DNA from: Anaerolineaceae bacterium UBA5224
Lineage (GTDB): Bacteria; Chloroflexota; Anaerolineae; Anaerolineales; Anaerolineaceae
DNA length: 16,394 nucleotides
Reading direction: 5' to 3'
Assembly (NCBI GenBank): GCA_002409365.1
Contig: DHUW01000078.1
Coordinates: forward strand, 32,516-48,909
Shown: in pieces, positions 1 through 7,528 of the stretch
Layout: each line of letters opens with the position of its first letter
How positions within the stretch are numbered: the stretch's first letter is position 1
Translations under genes and position numbers: made by a program
Notes under the pieces: model-generated
What the model saw: only the letters and a program-made list of their open reading frames with translations
What the model was told of the DNA's origin: nothing
Database searches by the model: none

Positions 1-255
1 GCAATTTCTCTGATGATTCCATGCAAGGATCAGGCAGAACTGGATAAATTCTGGGCAGCCTTGGCTGATGGCGGAGAAGAGCAGTCAATGGGTTGGTTGA
101 AAGACCGCTGGGGTCTTTCATGGCAGGTTATTCCAGATAAATTGGATCAGTGGTTGTTAAAAGCAACCCCGGAGCAATCTACGCGATTGTGGGCTGCCTT
201 GGAAAAGCAGCCGAAACCGAATTTTGCAGATTTGGAAGCGGCAATGGAAGCGTAA
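1..255 (+). CDS. VOC/PhnB-like (3-demethylubiquinone methyltransferase-type glyoxalase fold) protein, C-terminal fragment
   Basis: Only the last 84 codons are visible. The frame is open from base 1, so the gene starts outside the window and the ATG at base 13 is probably internal. The visible end has the signature of the PhnB/glyoxalase-like family: an ISLMIPCKD strand, a DKFWAALADGGEE helix-turn, then GWLKDRWGLSWQVIP, which closes the beta-alpha-beta-beta-beta module. These proteins are members of the vicinal oxygen chelate superfamily. Most are uncharacterised despite the methyltransferase label, so no substrate can be assigned. It converges on the minus-strand MBL-hydrolase gene, with a repeat-containing spacer between them. 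Confidence 0.85.
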   Translation, partial: AISLMIPCKDQAELDKFWAALADGGEEQSMGWLKDRWGLSWQVIPDKLDQWLLKATPEQSTRLWAALEKQPKPNFADLEAAMEA

Positions 256-275
256 ATTCGCACTGGTTAATTCTC

Positions 276-370
276 GTCATTGTAATCCTGAGAAACTTTG
301 TCTTCCTGAGCGGAAGTGAAGGATCTTTGCGTTCAAACTGTTAAGTTCCTTTGCTAAGCTCAGGATGACA
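276..370. repeat. Short interspersed inverted-repeat element between convergent genes
   Basis: The left arm GTCTTCCTGAGC (300-311) pairs with GCTCAGGATGAC (358-369) at 11 of 12 positions, around a loop of about 46 nt. The sequence right after the left arm (GGAAGTGAAGGATCTTT) recurs with changes at 7776-7804. A weaker partial copy, GTCATTGTAATCCTGAG, starts at 276. The element fills most of the gap between two convergent genes and could form a long hairpin in either transcript. No protein-coding content is credible here. Confidence 0.55.
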
Positions 371-403
371 AGCAGAATGTACATGCACTTTCGTATTCGT
401 AAA

Positions 404-1054
404 TTATGCTCTTACAAAGGGATTAAAGCGTTTTTCGTGACCGACGGTGGTGGCATCCATGTGACCGGGAAGCAGGATGGTATCCTCTGGCAGGGTGTAA
501 ATCTGCTCGCGGATGTTTTTCAATAACTGTTCATGATCACTGCCCGCCAAATCCGTTCGACCGATGCTATCTTTAAAAATCGCATCCCCCACGATCGCTA
601 TTTTCAACTGCGTGCAATAAAAAATGACCGACCCGGGGTTGTGCCCCGAAACATCCCTGACTTCGACGACTTTTTCGTCGCTCTCTGGGTTTATACCTAG
701 CCACATGCCATGTTTCAGCGGTATATCCACCCGCGGAACTTCATCCATTCGGATGCCATACATTCCAGTTGGAGGGTTTGCCTTTGCCCATCCAAAACTT
801 TCCAGGCTCATCACGATCGGCACTGGCGGGTCAAAAGCTTCGCTGATTGCCTTCACCCCGGCAATATGGTCAAAATGCCCGTGGGTGATCCAGATCTGGC
901 GCAGCATCCAGCCTTTCTCTTCGATATAATTCAATTGGGTTTGAGGTAGAAAGCTGGGATCAACGATCACACATTCTTTGCTTTCCTGATCTACCAGGAA
1001 GTAAACGTTGTTGCTCATCGGCCCAACAACAAGCGTTTCGTAGGCTAAATTCAC
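404..1054 (-). CDS. MBL-fold metallo-hydrolase, glyoxalase II-like (GloB family)
   Basis: This 216-residue protein matches the short bacterial glyoxalase II-like group of the metallo-beta-lactamase superfamily, which binds two metals and hydrolyses thioesters or related substrates. The ligands are in place: THGHFDH gives H58, H60, D62 and H63; GHNPGS gives H138; GDAIF gives D157; LPGH gives H198. The start is GTG, and it overlaps the stop of the upstream peptidase gene by 4 nt (GTGA), which implies translational coupling. The motif after the last His is GHMDATT rather than the more usual GHGP-type sequence, so the substrate may not be a glutathione thioester. It is the last gene of the peptidase operon. 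The family assignment is firm; the substrate is unknown. Confidence 0.9.
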   Translation of the reverse strand: MNLAYETLVVGPMSNNVYFLVDQESKECVIVDPSFLPQTQLNYIEEKGWMLRQIWITHGHFDHIAGVKAISEAFDPPVPIVMSLESFGWAKANPPTGMYGIRMDEVPRVDIPLKHGMWLGINPESDEKVVEVRDVSGHNPGSVIFYCTQLKIAIVGDAIFKDSIGRTDLAGSDHEQLLKNIREQIYTLPEDTILLPGHMDATTVGHEKRFNPFVRA

Positions 1055-2193
1055 GCAAGTCCGCCAAAGAAATCCATTAATTCCAGGTAACGTTCAATGG
1101 TCTCAACTTCTCTGGGTAAGCTCGTCAGGCAGTTGAAACCATCCCGGGTGACAACCACATTATCTTCAATCCGAATTCCGCCTATCTCAGGGATGTAAAT
1201 TCCTGGTTCAATCGTGAAAACCATCCCCTCTTTCAAAATCAACGGGTTTCCACTGAAGATATAAGGTGCTTCGTGCGCCTCCATCCCCAAGCCATGCCCG
1301 GTGCGATGGGTGAAATAGATGCCAAAACCACTCTCTTCAATTTCATCCCGGGCAGCTGCATCTATTTCCCCTGCTGCCATTCCAGGGCGAACCGCAGCCA
1401 CGCCATAGTAGTTGGCTCGCTGCACAGCTTCGGCAGCTTCAACCAGGCGTTCATCCACGTAATCTACAAAGAAGCTGCGAGTGATGTCCGAAAAGTAGCC
1501 TTCAAACCCAGCCCCCCAATCAAACAGGAGCACATCACCTGCCTGCAGACGGCGTTCTGAAGGTGAAGCATGCGGATTGGCGCTGTTGGGTCCGGAAGAA
1601 ACGATGGGGGCAAAAGGCAGATCGGTGTCAGATCCATGCCGGTAGAGTTGGATCACCAGTTCTGATGCAATTTCTTTTTCAGTTTGGCCAACCCTGACAG
1701 TGCGCAGGGTTTCCAACAGGGCAGCCTCGGCAATCTCAGCGGCTTTGCGCATCTTTGCCAGCTCTTGCTCGTCTTTGATCATACGCATTTCTGCAAATGC
1801 TGCGCTTGCGTCCACAAAATGAGCGTCTGGCAAGGCATTTTGTAGCAAATTCATTTCCAATAAACGCAGACTGGTCGGCTCGACACCTATGCGCAGATCC
1901 TTCCCCTGTGAAGTACCCAATGCCTCTGTAAAAACACCCTGCCAGGTGGAAGGATCATCTCCAAACGGATGGACTTCGAGTTCATCTTCCATCCCTTTAA
2001 GCTTGGCTAATTCAAGCTCAGGCATAATGATCAGCGGTTTGCCTTCTTTGCCAAGATAGATCACCACTGGCCGCTCCATCAGGTGAAAACCTAATCCAGT
2101 CAGCCAGCGCAGACTGGCACCAGGATTCACCACCACGCCATCCAGTTCGTATTTTGGAAAGGTTTCTTTTAATAGCTCTATACGTTTATTCAT
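1051..2193 (-). CDS. M24-family Xaa-Pro aminopeptidase/dipeptidase
   Basis: This 380-residue two-domain protein has a creatinase-type N-terminal domain (about 5-135) and a pita-bread metallopeptidase domain (about 140-370). All five expected dimetal ligands are present: D225 (FDWG), D236 (FSDIT), H300 (TGHGLG), E329 (IEPG) and E343 (IEDN). H208 in NPHAS and H307 in AHEAP fit the conserved active-site histidines. Proteins of this kind remove an N-terminal residue in front of proline, or split Xaa-Pro dipeptides, in the cytoplasm; the sequence does not separate the two. Its start overlaps the stop of the two-helix membrane-protein gene by 4 nt (ATGA), and its stop overlaps the start of the MBL gene. 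It complements the three M42 aminopeptidases upstream, which as a family cleave poorly next to proline. Confidence 0.93.
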   Translation of the reverse strand: MNKRIELLKETFPKYELDGVVVNPGASLRWLTGLGFHLMERPVVIYLGKEGKPLIIMPELELAKLKGMEDELEVHPFGDDPSTWQGVFTEALGTSQGKDLRIGVEPTSLRLLEMNLLQNALPDAHFVDASAAFAEMRMIKDEQELAKMRKAAEIAEAALLETLRTVRVGQTEKEIASELVIQLYRHGSDTDLPFAPIVSSGPNSANPHASPSERRLQAGDVLLFDWGAGFEGYFSDITRSFFVDYVDERLVEAAEAVQRANYYGVAAVRPGMAAGEIDAAARDEIEESGFGIYFTHRTGHGLGMEAHEAPYIFSGNPLILKEGMVFTIEPGIYIPEIGGIRIEDNVVVTRDGFNCLTSLPREVETIERYLELMDFFGGLA

Positions 2194-2513
2194 GCTCGTT
2201 TATGCAAATATGCTTCCCGGATCACTGCAATAAGCACAACCACGACCAAAAGTCCACCCATCAACAGCATCCCGTCTACACTGACAACCGGAAGCGGCTC
2301 GACAGAGTATGCCTCTGCAACGTCGGGCGTTCTTGTAACGGTTTGCAGGTAGGAGACAGTGCGGGTCAATGCGATCGAAGTGACACTGTCTCCACGGTCA
2401 TTGGTCATCACAAACAGGATCAGAAGAATGACCATCACAGCCAGAATTAATATGGTCAGGATAGTTCCATTCAAACGCTTTATCTTCTGATTTGTATCTT
2501 GATCCTGGTTCAT
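2190..2513 (-). CDS. Small protein with two transmembrane helices, unknown function
   Basis: I do not recognise this 107-residue protein. Two hydrophobic segments (about 17-36 and 82-98) flank a polar loop of about 45 residues. The N-terminus is polar (MNQDQDTNQKIKRLNG) and the C-terminus is short and basic (REAYLHKRA). By the positive-inside rule both ends are probably cytoplasmic and the loop outside. It is joined by 4-nt ATGA overlaps to the solute-binding lipoprotein gene upstream and the M24 peptidase gene downstream, so co-expression is very likely. It could be a membrane partner or anchor for the lipoprotein, but it is too small and lacks the motifs of an ABC permease. That role is inference only. 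Confidence 0.75.
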   Translation of the reverse strand: MNQDQDTNQKIKRLNGTILTILILAVMVILLILFVMTNDRGDSVTSIALTRTVSYLQTVTRTPDVAEAYSVEPLPVVSVDGMLLMGGLLVVVVLIAVIREAYLHKRA

Positions 2514-3850
2514 TTAATACTCTCTATGGTAGTCTTGGCAGTCTCAGTTGGGTCAGCACCGTCTCTCAAAATTAGGAGGGTTGCGTTGCGTAGTGCTGGA
2601 CCTAAACGGTTCATAATTTCTTCCGGTGGGTAGAGCCGGGTGGCATGGGCAATTTTTTCTAAAGCCGGCTGCAGTTTTTGGTCTTTCCAGGCACCCAAAG
2701 CGGAAGGCCTGGCTGGCAGGCGGCCTAAAGCCTCAGTCCAATTGGCAAGAAATTCGGTTTCGCTTAAAGCGGTCAACAGATTGAGTGCCAATTCCTGCCT
2801 GGCAGTGTCTGGGTTGCCTAATGCCCATCCAAAAGCAGTTCCCAGCGTGATCTCAGGCTCGGTCAAGGCAGGTTTTGGTTGATTCTCAACTCCGCCTTTA
2901 CGGTTCAAAACCATCCCGACCGGCACAACTGCAGTATCCAAACTTCGCGTCGCGAAGGCATTCCAGACTTGCTCTTCGGTTTGAAAACCAATCGAAAGTG
3001 TGTTAATGTGCAGAGTAGTTAATCCTTCTTTTAATGCTGTCAGTGCTTCTACCAGGGGGGCTTCCTGCAAGATCGCCCGCCCCTGCAAATCCATCACTTC
3101 GCCACCGGCTGCAATATACAGCAGAAGCAAATATTTCGCCTGGGAATCGTCAGCTGCGAAACCGAAAATGCCAAAATTTTGTTTGATCTCGAGCCAGTCA
3201 TTTGAAGGCGGGAGCAAAGTGGTTTCGTTGAAAACCAGGCTAAGAGGATTGCTCAGGAGGGGTATTGCCAGAACTTCATTATCAACTTTACCTAACTCGC
3301 GTCCGAACGGATACCAGTCGGTGCCATTCATCATTTCCGTCATACGTGTATGCGGGTATATAAGTTCCCGGTCAGCCGCCAACATCAGGTCGGTGGAAGA
3401 AAGGATGATGAGGTCAGGTAAGATTTCCGGCGCTGCCGGCTTGGTGGCAGTCAATGCATCAATCAGGCTGCCGCTGCCAGTACGGGCTTTCACGCGCACA
3501 GTAATTTTTAACTGGTTTTCCTGTGCGAAAGCATCCAACTTTTCCTGTAACAACTGAGCAGCAGGGTTGTCTTCCTGGGGGCTCAGTTCCTGTGGAAGCC
3601 AAAGGATCAACTCGTCCACAGATGTTTCAACTGTCAAAGTAGGTTCGGGCTCAGGAGCTCCTGGTGTGACGGTGGCATCCACATCAGGTAATGGTTCCAC
3701 CTCTTTGCTCGGCACGGGGGTATTAATCCACGGCAGTTGAATTTCAACCGGCAGACTATCGCACGCAGAAGTAAGCAGAAAAACTAACAGTATTGCTGCC
3801 AGCCCACCGCGGGAGAGAAAGCTTTTGAGCCCAAACCTTTTCGTTTTCAT
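2510..3850 (-). CDS. Extracellular solute-binding lipoprotein (ABC-type, SBP_bac family-like)
   Basis: This 446-residue protein begins with a lipoprotein signal: a basic n-region (MKTKRFGLK), a hydrophobic core and a LLTSAC lipobox with C30. A Pro/Glu/Thr-rich linker (about 31-77) precedes a periplasmic-binding-protein-like domain (about 78-446). The opening strand-helix (ELILWLPQEL, then QLLQEKLDAFAQENQLKITVRV) is typical of MalE/family-1 solute-binding proteins. It should sit on the outer face of the membrane and bind a ligand, perhaps an oligopeptide given its neighbours, although this family more often binds sugars. No permease or ATPase gene is adjacent, so it may share a distant transporter or act as a sensor. 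No clear Shine-Dalgarno lies upstream of its ATG. Confidence 0.82.
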   Translation of the reverse strand: MKTKRFGLKSFLSRGGLAAILLVFLLTSACDSLPVEIQLPWINTPVPSKEVEPLPDVDATVTPGAPEPEPTLTVETSVDELILWLPQELSPQEDNPAAQLLQEKLDAFAQENQLKITVRVKARTGSGSLIDALTATKPAAPEILPDLIILSSTDLMLAADRELIYPHTRMTEMMNGTDWYPFGRELGKVDNEVLAIPLLSNPLSLVFNETTLLPPSNDWLEIKQNFGIFGFAADDSQAKYLLLLYIAAGGEVMDLQGRAILQEAPLVEALTALKEGLTTLHINTLSIGFQTEEQVWNAFATRSLDTAVVPVGMVLNRKGGVENQPKPALTEPEITLGTAFGWALGNPDTARQELALNLLTALSETEFLANWTEALGRLPARPSALGAWKDQKLQPALEKIAHATRLYPPEEIMNRLGPALRNATLLILRDGADPTETAKTTIESIK

Positions 3851-3890
3851 AAAATGTATTGTAAAGCAAATCAGCCAGTTCGGTTTTTCA

Positions 3891-4898
3891 CTAAAAAGTG
3901 ATGGCTTTGCTCAATAAGCCAGCCAACAGACTGACGCTCTGCTGCAAGTCATCCACGTCCACCATTTCAGATGGAGAATGAACGTATCGGCAGGGGATCG
4001 AAAGACAGCCCGCCGGCACACCGGCACGCGTACGTTGAATCGCAGCACCGTCGGTGCCACCAGCCTCCAAAACTTCCATCTGGTAAGGCAATCCCTGGGC
4101 TTTGGCTTCATCCACCATCCAGTTGACCACTCGCGGATCGGCAATGAACGAAGAATCGCGCACCTTGATGGCGGGACCCTTACCCAGGGCAACTTCCATC
4201 TTGACACCCATAGGCGTGTCGCCCGTACGGGTTACATCGACTGCAATGCCGACTTCCGGGTCAACACCATAGGCAGCAGTGATCGCACCGCGCAAACCAA
4301 CTTCTTCCTGTACGCTGAAGACAAAGTAAATTTCATTTGGCGTGTTTTCGATCGATTTCAAAGCTTGAATTGCCACGGTAGCTGCTGCACGGTCGTCCAT
4401 CGATTTTGCCACCAGGCGTTTGCCCAGAGTTACGAAGGGTCGTTCAAAACCGCACACATCACCAACTCCGACTTTGCTATCTTCTTTGGACGTAGCACCT
4501 GTGTCTATAAAAAGTTTCGCGAGGCTGGGTTGCTCATCTTTATCCAACCGCTCCATGCCGATCACACCGTGAGTGCCGTTCATGAATACGACTCTGCCAC
4601 CGATGCATGTGAAGGGGCTGACACCACCGATGGCGATGAAGCGGGCAAAACCATTGTCATCTACATGGGTGACCATCAGGCCGATTTCGTCTACATGGGA
4701 GGAGATCATCACGCGTTTGCCGCCTTCGGTTTTAGTGCCTTTTTTGGCGATCAGATTGCCAAGCGCGTCGGTGTAAACCTCGTCTACATGGTCACGAATT
4801 TCGGCTTCGATTTTGGAACGGATCAGGTTCTCAGAACCAGAAGGACCGGGCGTTTCCACTAGCATCTGTAAGACGTTCAATAATTCATCACTTTTCAT
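3891..4898 (-). CDS. M42-family metallo-aminopeptidase (TET/glutamyl aminopeptidase-like), copy 3 of 3
   Basis: This 335-residue protein matches M42 cytosolic aminopeptidases, which form dodecameric tetrahedral (TET) particles that trim peptides from the N-terminus. The dinuclear centre is complete: H68 (SSHVDEIG), bridging D168 (SMDDR), catalytic E198 and ligand E199 (VQEEVG), D221 (VDVT) and H307 (YVHSP). A PDZ-like insert lies at about 75-160. The start is supported by a good Shine-Dalgarno (AGGAG, 9 nt before ATG) that overlaps the end of the upstream M42 gene, from which it is separated by only 2 nt. The motif EAGGTDGAAI (278-287) is the usual conserved Gly-rich turn. Exact substrate preference cannot be read from the sequence. 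Confidence 0.94.
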   Translation of the reverse strand: MKSDELLNVLQMLVETPGPSGSENLIRSKIEAEIRDHVDEVYTDALGNLIAKKGTKTEGGKRVMISSHVDEIGLMVTHVDDNGFARFIAIGGVSPFTCIGGRVVFMNGTHGVIGMERLDKDEQPSLAKLFIDTGATSKEDSKVGVGDVCGFERPFVTLGKRLVAKSMDDRAAATVAIQALKSIENTPNEIYFVFSVQEEVGLRGAITAAYGVDPEVGIAVDVTRTGDTPMGVKMEVALGKGPAIKVRDSSFIADPRVVNWMVDEAKAQGLPYQMEVLEAGGTDGAAIQRTRAGVPAGCLSIPCRYVHSPSEMVDVDDLQQSVSLLAGLLSKAITF

Positions 4899-4900
4899 TA

Positions 4901-5977
4901 TTAGTTCTCCTGCGATTTTAGAATGCTTTTGTCGAGCCGTGAAAGGGCGGCATGCATTAGTTTTAGTGTGTTCAATTCGTCATCAATCCGGACCATACCG
5001 GCGGGTGAGTGCAAATAGCGCTGGGGCACAGAAACCGATACGCTGGGCACACCTGCGCGTGTCTTGTGGATCGCGCCGGCATCAGTGCCGCCCTTGCCAG
5101 GCTGGCGATATTGCCAGGGGATCCCTTCGGCTTCTGCGGTTTCACTCAGCCACTTGATCAATCGTCTGTCACCAATGGTGGCGCCGTCCATCAGGTAAAT
5201 TGCCGGACCGCCATCGAGCTTGGTGTTGTGGGTCGTGTTTACTTCACTATCAAAATGGGGCAGGTCATTAGCTGGGGTTGAATCCATGGCAATGCCGATA
5301 TCAGGGTTGAAGTGATAGGCTGCCACTTTTGCACCGCGCAAGCCCAGCTCTTCCTGCACCGTGAAAGCAGCCAGCAGGTCAATATTGTCGGGGGCATTTT
5401 TCAGAAGTTGGATCAGGTTGAACACACCCAGCCGGTCATCCAATGCTTTTCCGCGCAGGCTGGGACCTAATACTTGCAAAGTAGTGGCAAAGGTAGCCCT
5501 GTCACCAATTTCGACCATCTTCGAGCCGCCCAAACCGACATCGATCCGTAGAGCGTTCACTTTGAGAACCTGTTCGCGTTCTTCTTTCGTAGTCAGATGG
5601 ATCGCTTTGGCTCCGATCACACCGGGAACATGCTGACGACCAACGATCACGGGTTTGCCCACCAGTTGACGCGGGTCAATACCGCCAACGACCACAAACT
5701 CAAACAAGCCATCGCCATCTTCTCTGGTCAGCATCATGCCAACCTCGTCCATATGGGCATCAACCAAAACTCTCAGACGATCCGGTCCACTGCCTTCACG
5801 GTGCACCAGCACATTGCCCATCGCATCGGTATGCATTGAATCTTTAAATTCCTGCAGTTCCGCATAAACGATCTCACGCACTTCCTGTTCATCGCCGGAA
5901 ACTGACAGAGCGTTGCTCAATCGTGAAAGCAGATCCAACTCTTCCTGGCCAAATTCGGGAGAATATTTATTCGTCAT
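4901..5977 (-). CDS. M42-family metallo-aminopeptidase (TET-like), copy 2 of 3
   Basis: This 358-residue M42 paralogue has the full ligand set: H75 (DAHMDEVG), D180 (KALDDR), E209/E210 (VQEELG), D232 (AMDST) and H323 (YLHSP). The Gly-rich turn KGGTDAGAI is at 295-303. It carries an N-terminal extension of about 7 residues relative to copy 3, and a longer loop around 238-256 (DLPHFDSEVNTTHNTKL) close to the expected substrate pocket. This suggests a different specificity. The start at 5977 has a GGGAG Shine-Dalgarno 6 nt away, lying inside the last codons of copy 1, which ends only 3 nt upstream. It is the middle gene of a three-gene M42 run in the operon. Confidence 0.94.
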   Translation of the reverse strand: MTNKYSPEFGQEELDLLSRLSNALSVSGDEQEVREIVYAELQEFKDSMHTDAMGNVLVHREGSGPDRLRVLVDAHMDEVGMMLTREDGDGLFEFVVVGGIDPRQLVGKPVIVGRQHVPGVIGAKAIHLTTKEEREQVLKVNALRIDVGLGGSKMVEIGDRATFATTLQVLGPSLRGKALDDRLGVFNLIQLLKNAPDNIDLLAAFTVQEELGLRGAKVAAYHFNPDIGIAMDSTPANDLPHFDSEVNTTHNTKLDGGPAIYLMDGATIGDRRLIKWLSETAEAEGIPWQYRQPGKGGTDAGAIHKTRAGVPSVSVSVPQRYLHSPAGMVRIDDELNTLKLMHAALSRLDKSILKSQEN

Positions 5978-5980
5978 CTT

Positions 5981-7054
5981 CTACTCCCATCTCACCGTAT
6001 TCATAAAATCAAGCGGAAGATTGCTGATAAATTCAGCCATGAGCCTTCCCGCTCGTTTAACGTCTTTGATACTGACCACCTCAACTGGGGTGTGCATGTA
6101 ACGCAGAGGGATACCCAGTTCGACCACCGGAATACCAGCCTGGGCGATCTGCACATCATAAGCATCGGTGCCTGAGCCGCTGGGAGCGAAATCTCGTGCA
6201 AGCGGGATCTCATATTCATCGGCAGTTGCCTTCATCGCCTCATAAAGCGCCGGATGGTCACAGGAACCCCAGGTGTTTGTGATGGTCTTGCCCATATCAA
6301 ACAAAACCGCATCGCCGCCACCTGGACCCTTGGCAAAGGTTACGTCGATCACGATGGCAAAATCGGGCATGATATCAAAAGAGCTGCCCATCGCACCGAT
6401 CCCGCCAACTTCTTCCTGCGAAGTGGCAACAGCGATCACATCCCACAGGTGTTTGCGCCGTGAGAGCATATCGAGCGCAAACGTGGTGGCAGCAACCGAA
6501 GCACGGTTGTCCAGTGTGTGGCCACTCAATGTATCGCCTGAAAGCTCCCGCGGTTCTGTTGCGAATGAAATCACATCGCCAACACGCACAAGTTTTTCAA
6601 CTTCTTCTGCACGCAAGCCGGTATCGACCAGCAGATATTTCTGCGGCAGAGGACCTTTTTGGCCGTCCTTAGGCAAAAGGTGAGCCGGAGGCATAACCAC
6701 CATGCCTGGCAGCTCCACGGTCTGACCGCTCTGGCTGCCATGAACAGTCACAAACTGACCGGGCAGAATGCGCGGGTCCACGCCGCCAACCTGGGTGATG
6801 CGCAAAAAGCCATCTTCAATGCCAGTGACCATCAGACCGATAGCATCCATATGAGCAGCGATCATTACTTTAGGGCGGGGCTCGGCGCCTTCGCCGTAGC
6901 ACATGGCATGCAAACTGCCATGGCTGCTCACCCAGGTTTGGTCGCTCAGTTCTTGCCATACCGGGGTGATGACATCACGAATCGATGCTTCGTAGCCAGA
7001 TAAGCCTGCTACAGAGAGCATCGATTTCAAAAATGGAAGAATTTCAAAAGTCAT
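5981..7054 (-). CDS. M42-family metallo-aminopeptidase (TET-like), copy 1 of 3, most divergent
   Basis: This 357-residue M42 paralogue has complete metal and catalytic residues: H68 (AAHMDAIG), D182 (HTLDNR), E214/E215 (SQEEVG), D237 (VIDVT) and H321 (YMHTP). It departs from its two neighbours at several family positions: LDNR instead of MDDR/LDDR, GSGTDAYD (292-299) instead of GGTDGA/GGTDAG, and HTP instead of HSP. Its domain insert (about 103-140) is longer and Pro/Gly-rich. The start has an AGAGG Shine-Dalgarno close to the ATG and lies 9 nt after the Thr/Pro-rich membrane protein gene. All three copies look catalytically competent, so functional specialisation is more likely than decay. 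Confidence 0.93.
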   Translation of the reverse strand: MTFEILPFLKSMLSVAGLSGYEASIRDVITPVWQELSDQTWVSSHGSLHAMCYGEGAEPRPKVMIAAHMDAIGLMVTGIEDGFLRITQVGGVDPRILPGQFVTVHGSQSGQTVELPGMVVMPPAHLLPKDGQKGPLPQKYLLVDTGLRAEEVEKLVRVGDVISFATEPRELSGDTLSGHTLDNRASVAATTFALDMLSRRKHLWDVIAVATSQEEVGGIGAMGSSFDIMPDFAIVIDVTFAKGPGGGDAVLFDMGKTITNTWGSCDHPALYEAMKATADEYEIPLARDFAPSGSGTDAYDVQIAQAGIPVVELGIPLRYMHTPVEVVSIKDVKRAGRLMAEFISNLPLDFMNTVRWE

Positions 7055-7063
7055 AAGCCTCTT

Positions 7064-7453
7064 TCATGGATTTGGATTTGGAGTAGATTGATCCGCAGGC
7101 GGGACTTCAGTTGTCGGTTGCGGAGTATCAGTTGGAATAGGAGTATCAGTTGGAATAGGAGTTTCAGTTGGCGTTGCGCTTGGCAACGGCGTTTCGGTAG
7201 GCGGAAACGTTGCCGTGGGGGTGGGGGTAATGGAGGCAGTGCGTGTCAGGTAGGGAGTGAGTGTGATTGTTGCTGTAAGGGTGATGGTTGGGGTACCTGT
7301 AGCTGTTGGTTTGTTTGCCTGGGGACCTTGATCGAGCCGAAGCATGACAAGACCGAGCAGGTAGCAAGGAATGGTGATGAGGATCAGCAAGATCAACAGG
7401 TAGCGGATGCGTGTCTGCCTCGAAAGCTCTTCCAAACAATCCTCCTCAATCAT
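7064..7453 (-). CDS. Single-pass membrane protein with Thr/Pro-rich extracytoplasmic tail, first gene of the peptidase operon
   Basis: This 129-residue protein is not assigned to a family. The start at 7453 is chosen over the ATG at 7480 because a Shine-Dalgarno-like GCAGGT stands 7 nt before it, while nothing comparable precedes 7480. A cytoplasmic N-terminus of about 17 residues (MIEEDCLEELSRQTRIR) leads into a hydrophobic helix (about 18-38). The remaining 90 residues are low complexity, dominated by Thr and Pro (TPTPTATFPPTETPLPSATPTETP), ending in a 6-residue tandem repeat PIPTDT. Such tails are common in Anaerolineae surface proteins and may be glycosylated spacers. With only 9 nt to the first M42 gene it probably belongs to the same transcript. 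A surface role next to peptidases is inference. Confidence 0.7.
   Translation of the reverse strand: MIEEDCLEELSRQTRIRYLLILLILITIPCYLLGLVMLRLDQGPQANKPTATGTPTITLTATITLTPYLTRTASITPTPTATFPPTETPLPSATPTETPIPTDTPIPTDTPQPTTEVPPADQSTPNPNP
7122..7171 (-). repeat. 18-bp tandem repeat, about 2.8 copies, inside the Thr/Pro-rich tail
   Basis: The plus-strand unit GGAGTATCAGTTGGAATA occurs at 7122-7139 and again at 7140-7157 without change. A third partial unit (7158-7171) has one A-to-T change. It encodes the PIPTDT repeat on the minus strand. Perfect units suggest recent slippage, so copy number may vary between strains. Confidence 0.85.
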
Positions 7454-7458
7454 AAAGT

Positions 7459-7477
7459 TACCTGCGACAAGCAGGTA
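7459..7477 (-). promoter_or_regulatory. Hairpin covering the ribosome binding site of the operon's first gene
   Basis: On the minus strand TACCTGC (7477-7471) pairs perfectly with GCAGGTA (7465-7459) around the loop TTGTC. The 3' arm contains the GCAGGT used as Shine-Dalgarno for the ATG at 7453. A 7-bp stem could limit initiation, or it could be the target of a regulator. Function is inferred from position only. Confidence 0.4.
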
Positions 7478-7489
7478 CATCAGTTGTTA

Positions 7490-7495
7490 ATCATA
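7490..7495 (-). promoter_or_regulatory. Candidate extended -10 promoter for the peptidase operon
   Basis: The minus strand reads TGGTATGAT here: a TATGAT hexamer (5/6 to consensus) preceded by the TGN extension. No good -35 is seen at the usual distance, which extended -10 promoters tolerate. The predicted start would give a short leader of about 30 nt containing the hairpin at 7459-7477. Confidence 0.35.
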
Positions 7496-7528
7496 CCATC
7501 GCCAGAAAATCTTAATCTGATTTTGCGC

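Noticed and set aside
3978..4862. Plus-strand open frame of 294 codons opposite an M42 gene
   Set aside because: It is a shadow of a complete M42 peptidase gene with intact catalytic residues and strong start signals on the other strand.
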